From positions 2,418,001 through 2,482,000 of the forward strand of contig NZ_CP049156.1 in the NCBI RefSeq assembly GCF_011493005.1: 64,000 nucleotides of DNA, given 5' to 3'. The stretch's first letter is position 1; every line of letters starts with the position of its first letter. Under the pieces are notes generated by a model. The model saw only the letters and a program-made list of their open reading frames with translations. It was not told the origin of the DNA and made no database searches. Positions 28,238 through 36,741 of the stretch are shown one piece after another. Source of the stretch: Caballeronia sp. SBC1 (GTDB lineage: Bacteria; Pseudomonadota; Gammaproteobacteria; Burkholderiales; Burkholderiaceae). Made by a program: the position numbers and the translations under genes.

Positions 28238-28558
28238 ATGGCCCAAACCGCGCATTCCGATCACTTCGCGAGCTTCGCCGAGTTCTATCCTTACTACCTC
28301 GAAGAGCACCGCAATGTGGTGTCGCGCCGGCTGCACTTCATTGGTTCGCTGGGCGTGATTGGCTGCCTTGCAATGGCTATCGCCACGGGCGACTGGCTCT
28401 GGCTTCCCGCTGCCGTGATTTGCGGCTACGGCTTCGCTTGGGTCGGCCATTTCTTCTTTGAGAAAAACCGCCCGGCCACGTTTCGCCATCCGCTCTACAG
28501 CTTGATGGGCGACTGGGTCATGTTCAAGGATATTTGCGTGGGCAGGATTTCGCTTTAG
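28238..28558 (+). CDS. DUF962 / Mpo1-like membrane protein
   Basis: A 106-residue protein of the DUF962 family, whose yeast member Mpo1 is an Fe(II) dioxygenase in fatty-acid alpha-oxidation. Features are FAEFYPYYLEEHRNVVSRRLHFIGS with His26-type and His34-type residues, two membrane segments (about 35-70) and WVGHFFFEKNRPATFRHPLYS with further conserved histidines that could bind iron. GGAGACTGTC precedes the ATG. The bacterial role is unproven. It converges on the YihY gene, with 23 bp between stops. Confidence 0.88.
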   Translation: MAQTAHSDHFASFAEFYPYYLEEHRNVVSRRLHFIGSLGVIGCLAMAIATGDWLWLPAAVICGYGFAWVGHFFFEKNRPATFRHPLYSLMGDWVMFKDICVGRISL

Positions 28559-28581
28559 CGCACTTCGGGACGCGAGGCGCT

Positions 28582-29910
28582 TCAGGCGGTTTGATGCGGC
28601 ATGGACGTCACCTCTTGCGCCGCACGAGCGCCTTCCTGACGAGAAGCTGCGCGCGCCGCCAGCAACGTAGCCAGCGTGACGTCAAGTTTCTCGTTGCTCA
28701 GCGCATTCATCAGTACGCCGCGGTCAATGTGCGAGGAATCGAGGCGCAACTGATAATCCAGCTCTTCGCGCTCGATCACGAACAAATCGAACAGACTCGA
28801 CACCGTGATCTGCTGCGGATTAGCGATCAGCACATAGCGCGGCACCCGCAGGTTCTCCAGCCGCGCAATCCATTCCAGGGAATCAAGTTTGCGAACCAGG
28901 CGCATGGAGGTATCCACGTCACAGCGCAGCATTCGTGCAAGCTCGAGCCCTGTGTAACCCGGCAAGCCGGCGTCACGCGCCTCCGCAAGGCGAGCGAGCA
29001 ATTCGAGGGCATCGAGCAGATCGCTCCCCGGAAAATCATTTCGATGAAACTGGCCGATCCGGATTGCCGGCAACGCCGACGTGAGCATTGCGCCGATCAG
29101 CGTGATCATCCAGCACAAATAGACCCATAACAGGAACACGGGCAACGCCGCGAACGCGCCATACACAGCGGTATAAGTTGGAATACGGCGCACGTAATAG
29201 CCAAAACCGCGCTTCGCCAGTTCGAACGCGATAGCCGCAACGAGTCCGCCGACCAGCGCGTCACGCCACTCCACTTTGCAATTCGGCAAGAACACATAGA
29301 GCATGGAGAACGCCAGCATTGTGAATGGCAGCGTCGCGCTGGCGAGCGCCCACTCGACCACCGGCGGCAGGAGGTTGTGGGAGCCGGCAAATGCAATGGA
29401 CTGCGCGAACAGGTAGGACGACATCGACAAACTCACCCCGAACAGAATGGGACCGAGCGTGATGATGGCCCAATACACCAGCACGCGTTGAGCGAACGGC
29501 CGCGATTTGCGCACGCGCCAGATCACGTTGAACGCGGACTCGACAGTCATCATGGTCATCACCGACGTGACGAACAAGATGATCATGCCGACCGTGGTCA
29601 GCCCCTTTGCCTTCGATGCAAACTGGTTCAGGTACTTGAAGATCTGGCTGTTGATTTGCGATGGCATCAGGTGCACGGCAAGAAAATCCTGCAACGACAT
29701 CTGGAACGAAGCAAAAATGGGAAACGCGGTAAAAAGCGCGAACGCGACCGTCGCAAGCGGCACGAGCGACAACACGGTGGTAAATGTCAGGCTACCGGCT
29801 ACCTGCGGCACGCGATCCTCACCCGTACGACGGGCGACGAAGGCGGCAAGCCGCTTCGTTGTGTCGAGATCGATGGGAAACTTCAGCAAGAATCTCTCTC
29901 CTTGAAACAT
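28582..29910 (-). CDS. YihY/virulence factor BrkB family membrane protein
   Basis: An inner-membrane protein of the YihY/BrkB (once RNase BN) family, 442 residues from the start used here. Six or so membrane segments span about 25-300, with VPQVAGSLTFTTVLSLVPL and GGLVAAIAFELAKRGFGYYV as conserved core. A soluble winged-helix-like tail (about 300-430) resembles the C-terminal extension seen in betaproteobacteria. The family's transport or envelope function is unsettled. The ATG at 29910 has no good ribosome site; a TTG at 29889 has AAGGAGAG 6 bases before it and may be the true start. Confidence 0.9.
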   Translation of the reverse strand: MFQGERFLLKFPIDLDTTKRLAAFVARRTGEDRVPQVAGSLTFTTVLSLVPLATVAFALFTAFPIFASFQMSLQDFLAVHLMPSQINSQIFKYLNQFASKAKGLTTVGMIILFVTSVMTMMTVESAFNVIWRVRKSRPFAQRVLVYWAIITLGPILFGVSLSMSSYLFAQSIAFAGSHNLLPPVVEWALASATLPFTMLAFSMLYVFLPNCKVEWRDALVGGLVAAIAFELAKRGFGYYVRRIPTYTAVYGAFAALPVFLLWVYLCWMITLIGAMLTSALPAIRIGQFHRNDFPGSDLLDALELLARLAEARDAGLPGYTGLELARMLRCDVDTSMRLVRKLDSLEWIARLENLRVPRYVLIANPQQITVSSLFDLFVIEREELDYQLRLDSSHIDRGVLMNALSNEKLDVTLATLLAARAASRQEGARAAQEVTSMPHQTA

Positions 29911-29940
29911 TGCAACGGATCCGCAAGGCGGCTTGAATAG

Positions 29941-30615
<675 letters not shown>

Positions 30616-30618
30616 TTG

Positions 30619-31071
30619 ATGACCACAACGCCCGTCATGAACGAAGCCAGCACCCAACCCGGCTTTGCACGCGGCGCGCTGTTCAGCCTGATTGCGCTGA
30701 TTGCGTTGTCGATCGCGTGGGAGCTTTGGCTCGCGCCGCTGCGCCCGGGCGGCTCCGCTCTGGCGCTCAAGGCAATCCCGCTGCTGTTCGCGCTGCGCGG
30801 CACGATCCGGCGCGACGTGTACACGCTGCAATGGGCGTCGATGCTCGTGCTGCTGTACTTCGCTGAAGGCATTGTGCGCGGCATGACGGACAGCGGATTA
30901 TCAGCACGCCTTGGCTGGCTCGAAGCGCTGTTCGCCCTTGCGTTCTTCGTCTGTGCGCTTGGTTTTGTCGCGCCGTTCAAACGCGCTGCACGCGCTGCGA
31001 AACGAGCAAAGGCTGCAACAGCTGCGACAACCTCAGAGCCAGACTCAACGCCCGACGGCAATCATTTGTAG
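30619..31071 (+). CDS. DUF2069 inner-membrane protein
   Basis: A 150-residue membrane protein of the DUF2069 family. Four hydrophobic segments are seen: about 20-38 (LFSLIALIALSIAWELWL), 48-62, 75-92 and 105-124, and the C-terminus is a basic tail rich in Ala/Lys (RAARAAKRAKAA). The family lies beside wrbA in many beta- and gammaproteobacteria; its role is unknown. The ATG at 30619 is preferred; a TTG sits one codon upstream. The gap to wrbA is 3 bp. Confidence 0.85.
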   Translation: MTTTPVMNEASTQPGFARGALFSLIALIALSIAWELWLAPLRPGGSALALKAIPLLFALRGTIRRDVYTLQWASMLVLLYFAEGIVRGMTDSGLSARLGWLEALFALAFFVCALGFVAPFKRAARAAKRAKAATAATTSEPDSTPDGNHL

Positions 31072-31181
31072 CACGGAACAGCCTGCGCAAACGAGACCTA
31101 TGCCATCAGGCCAGGGTTCGCCCGACCCGACGTTACGCGATACTGTGTCACCTGTTGTCCACGCCACCGCTACCGAAACCC

Positions 31182-32645
31182 ATGACCGCATCCAACCGTT
31201 CACGTTACTTTGCTGAAGCCTGTATCGAAGCGATTGGCGCCGCCCATGTGCTGACCAACGCCCACGACACCGCGCCGTTTCTCACGGACTGGCGCAAGCG
31301 TTATCACGGCCAGACGTGCGCCGTGCTGCTTCCCGGCACCACCGAACAGGTCGCTAAAGTCGTGCAGCTCGCTCGCGAATTCCGTTTCCCTATCGTGCCG
31401 CAAGGCGGCAACACCGGTCACTCCGGCGGCGCAACGCCAGACGCCAGCGGCACGCAGGTGGTTATCGGCTTGCGCAGGCTGAACCGGATTCGCGATGTTG
31501 ATCCACTCAACAACACCATCACGGTGGAAGCCGGCGTGATCCTCGCCGATATCCAGGCGCGCGCCGAGCAGGAACAGCGGCTGTTTGCCCTGAGCCTCGC
31601 CGCCGAGGGAAGTTGCACGATCGGCGGCAATCTTTCAACTAACGCCGGAGGCACAGCCGTTCTGCGCTATGGCAATACGCGCGAGTTGTGCCTCGGGCTG
31701 GAAGTGGTGACGCCGCAAGGTGAAATCTGGGACGGTTTGCGCGGCCTGCGCAAGGACAACACCGGCTACGATCTGCGCGACCTGTACATTGGTGCGGAAG
31801 GAACGCTCGGCATCATTACCGCCGCTGTGATGAAACTGCATCCGGCGCCTATCGCTCGCGTAACGGCGCTCGCCGCGCTGCCTTCACCACAGGCCGCGCT
31901 CGATTTCCTTGCTACCGCACAGCGTTACGCCGGTCCGTTGCTGACCGGCTTCGAGCTGATGTCGGATTTTTCGCTTCATCTGGTCTCCAAGCATTTCCCG
32001 CAAATGCGTTATCCGTTCAGCAAGAAACACGGTCAAACCGTGTTACTCGAATTGTCAGATAGCGAAAGCGAGGAGCACGGCCGAGCGCTCCTCGAACGGC
32101 TGATGGAGCATGCCATGGAGCAAGGCCTGGTCGAGGACGCAGTCGTAGCGGAGAATTTGTCGCAGTCGAAGGCGTTCTGGAACTTGCGCGAACATATTCC
32201 GCTCGCGCAGGCGGCGGAAGGACTCAATATCAAGCACGATATCGCGGTACCTATTTCCCGTATCGGCCATTTCATCGAGACAACCGACGCGCTCATCGCC
32301 CAAGCCATTCCGGGTGTGCGCATGGTGACCTTCGGCCATCTCGGCGACGGTAATCTGCACTACAACGTTCAGGCGCCGGAAGGGGTAGATCCCGAAAGCT
32401 TTCTCGCCGAATTCCAGGCGCCGGTCAATGCGCTAGTGTATGAAAGCGTGCACGCGCATCGCGGCAGCATCAGCGCTGAGCACGGGTTGGGACAATTGAA
32501 GGTTGCCGAGGCAATGCACTACAAATCCCCGGTGGAAGTGCGGCTCATGCGCGCGCTCAAGACAGCGCTCGACCCCGAGAACCTGATGAATCCGGCCAAG
32601 GTGTTGCCGGACGTGCGTGCGCCGGGTGCGCCGCGCGCGTCGTAA
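31182..32645 (+). CDS. FAD-binding oxidase of the GlcD / D-2-hydroxyglutarate dehydrogenase type
   Basis: A 487-residue flavoprotein of the vanillyl-alcohol oxidase/PCMH family. The FAD-binding motif PQGGNTGHSGGATP (about 70-83), TIGGNLSTNAGGTAVLRYG and AEGTLGIIT are followed by the C-terminal cap with TFGHLGDGNLHYN and ISAEHGLGQLK. The pattern fits D-lactate/D-2-hydroxyacid dehydrogenases that use quinone or cytochrome acceptors; the exact substrate is not set by these motifs. The ATG at 31182 has no strong ribosome site, and a TTG at 31155 is an alternative. Confidence 0.9.
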   Translation: MTASNRSRYFAEACIEAIGAAHVLTNAHDTAPFLTDWRKRYHGQTCAVLLPGTTEQVAKVVQLAREFRFPIVPQGGNTGHSGGATPDASGTQVVIGLRRLNRIRDVDPLNNTITVEAGVILADIQARAEQEQRLFALSLAAEGSCTIGGNLSTNAGGTAVLRYGNTRELCLGLEVVTPQGEIWDGLRGLRKDNTGYDLRDLYIGAEGTLGIITAAVMKLHPAPIARVTALAALPSPQAALDFLATAQRYAGPLLTGFELMSDFSLHLVSKHFPQMRYPFSKKHGQTVLLELSDSESEEHGRALLERLMEHAMEQGLVEDAVVAENLSQSKAFWNLREHIPLAQAAEGLNIKHDIAVPISRIGHFIETTDALIAQAIPGVRMVTFGHLGDGNLHYNVQAPEGVDPESFLAEFQAPVNALVYESVHAHRGSISAEHGLGQLKVAEAMHYKSPVEVRLMRALKTALDPENLMNPAKVLPDVRAPGAPRAS

Positions 32646-32675
32646 CGTCGTAATAGTATTGAGGAGATAAGCGCC

Positions 32676-33479
32676 GTGAAGATTCGCGTTCTGTCCGACC
32701 TGCATCTCGAGCACGACGAACCGCTCGCCATTCCGTACGCGGAGGCCGATCTCGTCGTGCTAGCCGGCGACATCCACAATCACGCGGAAGGTCTGCGCTG
32801 GGCGGCGGAAAACTTCGGTTCGGAGGTACCGGTTGTGTATGTGCCGGGCAACCACGAGTATTACGACGGTGAATTCGGCGCACTCGAAAGCGCGATGCAG
32901 GATGCCGCGCGCAGCTTGCCCAACGTGCATTTCCTGAACAACACCGCCCTCACCGACCGATACGGCAAATGGCGCGTGCTCGGCACCACGTTGTGGACGG
33001 ATTTCGCGTTGTTCGGCCCGAGCGATGAGGCGTTGCGCGAGTCCATCGCGGCAGCCGAACGGGTGATGCTCGACTTTCGGGGAGTGATCCAGGTTGCATG
33101 GCCCGAGCCCGAAGACGAGCCACGCTCGTTTAGTCCCAGCGACTCGCTGGCGCTCCACGAGCAAGCGCGGGCGTGGCTGGAACATGAGCTGGCAAAACCC
33201 TTCGATGGCAAGACGATTGTCGTCACGCATCACGCACCGCTCAAACAGAGCCTGGCTGAGAAGTTTGCGACGGATCGTGCATCGGCGGGTTTTGTGAGCG
33301 ATCTAGCCTCGCTCGTGCGCGCGCCGGTTGCGCTGTGGGTTCATGGCCACACGCACACCGCATTTGACTACGTCGCAGAAGGAACGCGCGTGGTCTGCAA
33401 TCCGCGCGGGTACCGCGACCGACGCACGGGGGCGCCTGAAAATCCGTTGTTCAAATGGGACAAGGTGGTCGAGATCTGA
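32676..33479 (+). CDS. Calcineurin-like metallophosphoesterase
   Basis: A 267-residue phosphoesterase with the full metal-ligand set: SDLHLEH (about 7-13), VLAGDIHNH (about 29-37), VPGNHEYYDG (about 54-63), VTHHAPL (about 184-190) and HGHTHTAFDY (about 224-233). It begins with GTG at 32676, with GAGGAG 9 bases upstream. No signal peptide, so it is cytoplasmic. The substrate could be a cyclic nucleotide, a nucleotide or another phosphoester; family members vary too much to say. It lies 30 bp after the FAD oxidase and is likely co-transcribed. Confidence 0.9.
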   Translation: MKIRVLSDLHLEHDEPLAIPYAEADLVVLAGDIHNHAEGLRWAAENFGSEVPVVYVPGNHEYYDGEFGALESAMQDAARSLPNVHFLNNTALTDRYGKWRVLGTTLWTDFALFGPSDEALRESIAAAERVMLDFRGVIQVAWPEPEDEPRSFSPSDSLALHEQARAWLEHELAKPFDGKTIVVTHHAPLKQSLAEKFATDRASAGFVSDLASLVRAPVALWVHGHTHTAFDYVAEGTRVVCNPRGYRDRRTGAPENPLFKWDKVVEI

Positions 33480-33639
33480 GCGGCCCGCGGCAACGAATCG
33501 CCAGGAAGCGCGTTTTCGGAACGGGGACGCCGCGAGCGTGCGGCCGGGGCGGTGAGACAAACGCGAACGCGAACACCACCCGGGCGGCCGCTTTCCTAAC
33601 CGAGCTGTAAACGCGTTGGGAACGTTATGGGTAAAAAAT

Positions 33640-33747
33640 ACCGGTTCGCGAACGAGAACCGTCAGGCATCGGATACGATTTACCCGGCGCAGGGTTGCAA
33701 CTCACTGCGCCACTGTAAAAACAAAAGACCGAAAGATCGGTCTTTTT
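33640..33747 (+). ncRNA. Candidate small RNA with two hairpins and a terminator
   Basis: On the plus strand, three structured elements lie within about 110 bases. These are CGGTTC/GAACCG (33642-33647 with 33656-33661), GGCGCAG/CTGCGCC (33686-33692 with 33705-33711) and the terminator AAGACCGA/TCGGTCTT with six T residues (33725-33747). No protein frame fits. The layout looks like an intergenic regulatory RNA, but no clear promoter was found, and the terminator may belong instead to the minus-strand gene at 33751-33921. Confidence 0.35.
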
Positions 33748-33748
33748 T
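33722..33748. terminator. Bidirectional Rho-independent terminator
   Basis: AAAAGACCGA, an AAGA loop and TCGGTCTTTT form a stem with A- and T-runs on both sides. It begins 2 bases after the stop of the minus-strand small membrane protein gene, which it terminates; it would also stop plus-strand transcripts. Confidence 0.9.
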
Positions 33749-33750
33749 GA

Positions 33751-33921
33751 TCAACGATCCGACGAATCGCGCGATTGACGGTTCTTACGCTCGTCAATAC
33801 GGATCGGGATCAGGCGCGCGCGTTTCGCATTCTCGCGGGCGGTACGCAGCAATTCACGGGTAGCGGGCACGGCGATCAGAGCCAGCAGTGCGTAGATGGC
33901 GATCATCAGCGGCGTATTCAT
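33751..33921 (-). CDS. Small single-span membrane protein (56 residues)
   Basis: This short gene starts MNTPLMIAIYALLALIAVPA, a transmembrane segment of about 17 residues, and continues with a charged cytoplasmic tail (TRELLRTARENAKRARLIPI, then RIDERKNRQSRD). It has GAGGAAG 3 bases before the ATG at 33921 and a terminator just after the stop, so it is a complete gene unit. The membrane segment is followed by an Arg-rich region, giving an N-out/C-in topology by the positive-inside rule. I do not recognise a family. It stands alone between the phosphoesterase and LysR genes. Confidence 0.75.
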   Translation of the reverse strand: MNTPLMIAIYALLALIAVPATRELLRTARENAKRARLIPIRIDERKNRQSRDSSDR

Positions 33922-34093
33922 AACTTCCTCGGATATTGTCGAATCGGTAAAAGTGAATCGGTGAAGCCAAAAGACAAACTATAAGCTATCAAGATGCGGC
34001 CGAAATAGACGTAAGCAAGTGTTGCATCGCGGCAAATGTAAAACACTGATGAAAGCACATTAACCGGCTTACCCCATTCTCCTGCTCATAAGC

Positions 34094-35032
34094 TTACGAC
34101 GCCACAAATTCCTGCAGCGATTTTTCATCAATGGCAAGTGCGGCAGGCAACTCAGCACGCAAATACTCCACCCAGGTCCGGATTTTCGCATCCAGGTACT
34201 GACGGGACGGATACAGCGCAAACACGTTGAGCATCTGCATGGTGTATTGCGGCAAAACACGCACCAACGTCCCCGCGCGCAATGCAGGCAACGCTGACGA
34301 AGTCGGCAATATCCCCACGCCCATGCCTTCGCTGATTGCCACGGCCATGGCTTCAGCCACATTCACCGTGAAGGTCGCCGGTCCGAGACTGATGGTTTCT
34401 TGCCCGTTCGGACCGTCAAAGGTCCATTTGTTTGGCGGAAACGCAGGCGTCATGAGTTGCAAGCACGTATGCCGCACCAGATCGGACAAGACATGCGGCA
34501 CGCCGTGTTCCTGAATATAGCCGGGCGATGCGCAGGCAATGCTGAACGCAGTTCCCAGTCGTTGGGAAACCAGTCCTGAGTCGGGCAATTCAGTGCCGAG
34601 GACGATCGACACGTCAAAGCCCTCATCCAGCAGGTCGGGCACGCGCTGCGCGAGCGTCAGGTCGATCTGCACCGACGGATGCAGTTTCTGGTAGCGCGAA
34701 ATCATCGGGACGATGTAATGCTGGCCGATACCCGCCATGGCGTGCATCTTGAGCTTGCCAGCCGGGCGCGCGTGGGCATCGCCGGCTTCAGCTTCCGCCT
34801 GATCCACATAAGCCAGGATCTGCTCACAGCGCTGCAGATAACGCTCGCCAGCTTCGGTCAGCGCAATGCGGCGCGTGGTCCGGTTGAGCAAGCGAGTGCG
34901 TAAATGCGCTTCGAGATCGGAGACGGCGCGCGATGCATAGGCCGTGGTCGTGTTCAGCTGCTGAGCCGCGGCGGTAAAACTGCCGGCTTCAACAACGCGT
35001 GAAAACACGCGCATGTTTTGAAGCGTATCCAT
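34094..35032 (-). CDS. LysR-family transcriptional regulator (AaeR-like)
   Basis: A 312-residue LysR regulator. The winged helix (about 1-60: MRVFSRVVEAGSFTAAAQQL, then AYASRAVSDLEAHLRTRLLN) is followed by the effector-binding type 2 periplasmic-like domain (about 90-300, GKLKMHAMAGIGQHYIVPMI). The ATG at 35032 aligns with the family; an upstream extension is not homologous. Divergence from an aaeB-type efflux operon across about 170 bp strongly suggests it controls that operon, with an aromatic carboxylate or related drug as inducer by analogy with AaeR. Confidence 0.92.
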   Translation of the reverse strand: MDTLQNMRVFSRVVEAGSFTAAAQQLNTTTAYASRAVSDLEAHLRTRLLNRTTRRIALTEAGERYLQRCEQILAYVDQAEAEAGDAHARPAGKLKMHAMAGIGQHYIVPMISRYQKLHPSVQIDLTLAQRVPDLLDEGFDVSIVLGTELPDSGLVSQRLGTAFSIACASPGYIQEHGVPHVLSDLVRHTCLQLMTPAFPPNKWTFDGPNGQETISLGPATFTVNVAEAMAVAISEGMGVGILPTSSALPALRAGTLVRVLPQYTMQMLNVFALYPSRQYLDAKIRTWVEYLRAELPAALAIDEKSLQEFVAS

Positions 35033-35072
35033 GAGCCTTGAGTCTCGTTCAAGTGATGCCGCGTTGTCGCCG

Positions 35073-35097
35073 CATTGTTGCGTTATGGGCAACGATG
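35073..35097. promoter_or_regulatory. Probable LysR operator (inverted repeat)
   Basis: CATTGTTGC (35073-35081) and GCAACGATG (35089-35097) form an 8-of-9 inverted repeat with a 7-base centre, containing the T-N11-A core typical of LysR sites. It lies between the regulator gene and the efflux operon. Confidence 0.5.
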
Positions 35098-35138
35098 ATT
35101 ACCTCATAACTCGTAACAATGCTTTGCATTTTTACCGG

Positions 35139-35167
35139 TTACTCGTCAATCAGGGCAAAAATATAAT
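35139..35167 (+). promoter_or_regulatory. Probable sigma-70 promoter of the efflux operon
   Basis: TTACTC (35139-35144) and TATAAT (35162-35167) are 17 bp apart, about 37 bp upstream of the first efflux gene. The -10 is perfect and the -35 matches 4 of 6, as expected for an activator-assisted promoter. Confidence 0.65.
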
Positions 35168-35203
35168 TCTGGTCTGTGTCTCAATCCATTTTGAGAAATA
35201 ATT

Positions 35204-36739
35204 TTGCTAGTCCGCACGTTCAGAAAGACCATCATTCCGGTGGTTCTTACATTTATTTTAACAATAGCCGGCTGCGCGAGCACTAAAAACGTCGGTCCCG
35301 AAGATACTCTCAAGGACGCGTCTACGCTCGATGCCGGCGCGACGCTGCGCGCGGCTAACGCCGACGCGGCGTGGCCGGCGTCGACATGGTGGCGCGCCTA
35401 TGACGACCCGCAGCTCGACGCGTGGGTTGCGCGTGCGCAGGCCGGAAATCCAACGCTAGCGCTGGCTGCCGCACGCGTACGCGAAGCCCGCTCGATGGCG
35501 GGCGTGGCGCAAGCCGCCCTCGCGCCTCAAGTCGACGGATCGCTGGCAATCAACCGCCAGCAGTGGCCGGAAAACGGCTATTACGGCCCCGGCACTTTCA
35601 ACAACGTCAACACTTGGGACAACACGGCCGCGCTGCAACTGTCGTATAACCTCGACCTTTGGGGCCGCGACGGCAACGCGACGGAACGCGCGCTCGATGC
35701 CACTCATGCTCGCGCGGCCGATGCCCGCGCCGCGCAACTCGAACTCGAAGCAAACGTGGTACGCGCATACATTGGTTTATCGCAGGGATTTGCGTTGCGC
35801 GACATCGCTCAATCCACGCTCGACCAGCAGCAGAAAATCGCGGCGCGTGCGCGTCGGCGGCTGCAGGGCGGGATTGGCACGCAGCTTGAAGTCGCGCAGG
35901 CGGAAGCGTCGTTGCCGGATTACGAGCGCCAGGTCGAGACCTACGATGAAGCCATCGCGCTCGCCCGTAACCAGCTCGCGGCGCTTGCCGGCGCGGGACC
36001 GGGTGCGGGCGATTCGATCACGCGTCCCGTGCTGTTGCTGGCAACGCCGCTCGGCTTGCCGTCAGCTTTGCCCGCTGAACTGATCGGACGTCGCCCGGAC
36101 GTGGTGGCGGCGCGCTGGACGGTTGCGGCTCAGGCGCGCGGTATCGATGTCGCGAAGGCGCAGTTTTATCCGAATATCAACCTCATGGCGTCGCTTACTC
36201 AAATGTCCGCGGGGGGCGCGCTGCTGACGTTCCTCACCGGCAACGGCAGCGGCTGGACAGCGGGACCCGCTGTGACGCTGCCTATTTTCGAAGGTGGGCG
36301 GCTGCGCTCGCAACTTGGGGCAGCATCGGCGCAATACGACCAGGCCGTCGATCACTACAACACCACGCTGGTCGCGGCATTGCGCGATGTCGCCGATCAG
36401 GTCGTGCGGATCAAGTCGCTCGATCGTCAGCTCGACGCGTCAGGCCGCTCGGTTGCGGCTGCGCAGAAGAGTTATCGACTGGCTGACGAGGGGTATAAGC
36501 GCGGCTTGACCGACTACCTGAACGTGCTCGTCGCGCAAACGCAATTGCTGCGCGCACAGGACGGAGAGGCGCGCGTGCGCGCTGAACGGCTCGCGGTGTA
36601 TGCGACGTTCTCGGCGGCATTGGGTGGCGGCATCGATAGTTCCAGCGACAGCCCCGCCGACACGCAGATGAAACCCGCGAAGCATATCGGGCCGTTCGCG
36701 CAGCGTAAGGACGCGTCGTCCGGCGCCCGGAGCGAGTGA
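35204..36739 (+). CDS. NodT-family outer-membrane efflux lipoprotein
   Basis: A 511-residue TolC-like outer-membrane factor. A signal peptide (about 1-23) ends in the lipobox LTIAGC with Cys24 as the lipid-attachment residue. Two OEP repeats follow, containing WWRAYDDPQLDAWVARAQAG and GRRPDVVAARWTVAAQARGI, the latter being the second repeat signature. C-terminal helices end at about 480. The start is a TTG at 35204; no ATG upstream of the lipobox is in frame. It is the exit duct for the AaeB-like pump and AaeA-like adaptor encoded downstream; the next gene starts 3 bp past the stop. Confidence 0.92.
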   Translation: MLVRTFRKTIIPVVLTFILTIAGCASTKNVGPEDTLKDASTLDAGATLRAANADAAWPASTWWRAYDDPQLDAWVARAQAGNPTLALAAARVREARSMAGVAQAALAPQVDGSLAINRQQWPENGYYGPGTFNNVNTWDNTAALQLSYNLDLWGRDGNATERALDATHARAADARAAQLELEANVVRAYIGLSQGFALRDIAQSTLDQQQKIAARARRRLQGGIGTQLEVAQAEASLPDYERQVETYDEAIALARNQLAALAGAGPGAGDSITRPVLLLATPLGLPSALPAELIGRRPDVVAARWTVAAQARGIDVAKAQFYPNINLMASLTQMSAGGALLTFLTGNGSGWTAGPAVTLPIFEGGRLRSQLGAASAQYDQAVDHYNTTLVAALRDVADQVVRIKSLDRQLDASGRSVAAAQKSYRLADEGYKRGLTDYLNVLVAQTQLLRAQDGEARVRAERLAVYATFSAALGGGIDSSSDSPADTQMKPAKHIGPFAQRKDASSGARSE

Positions 36740-36741
36740 GC

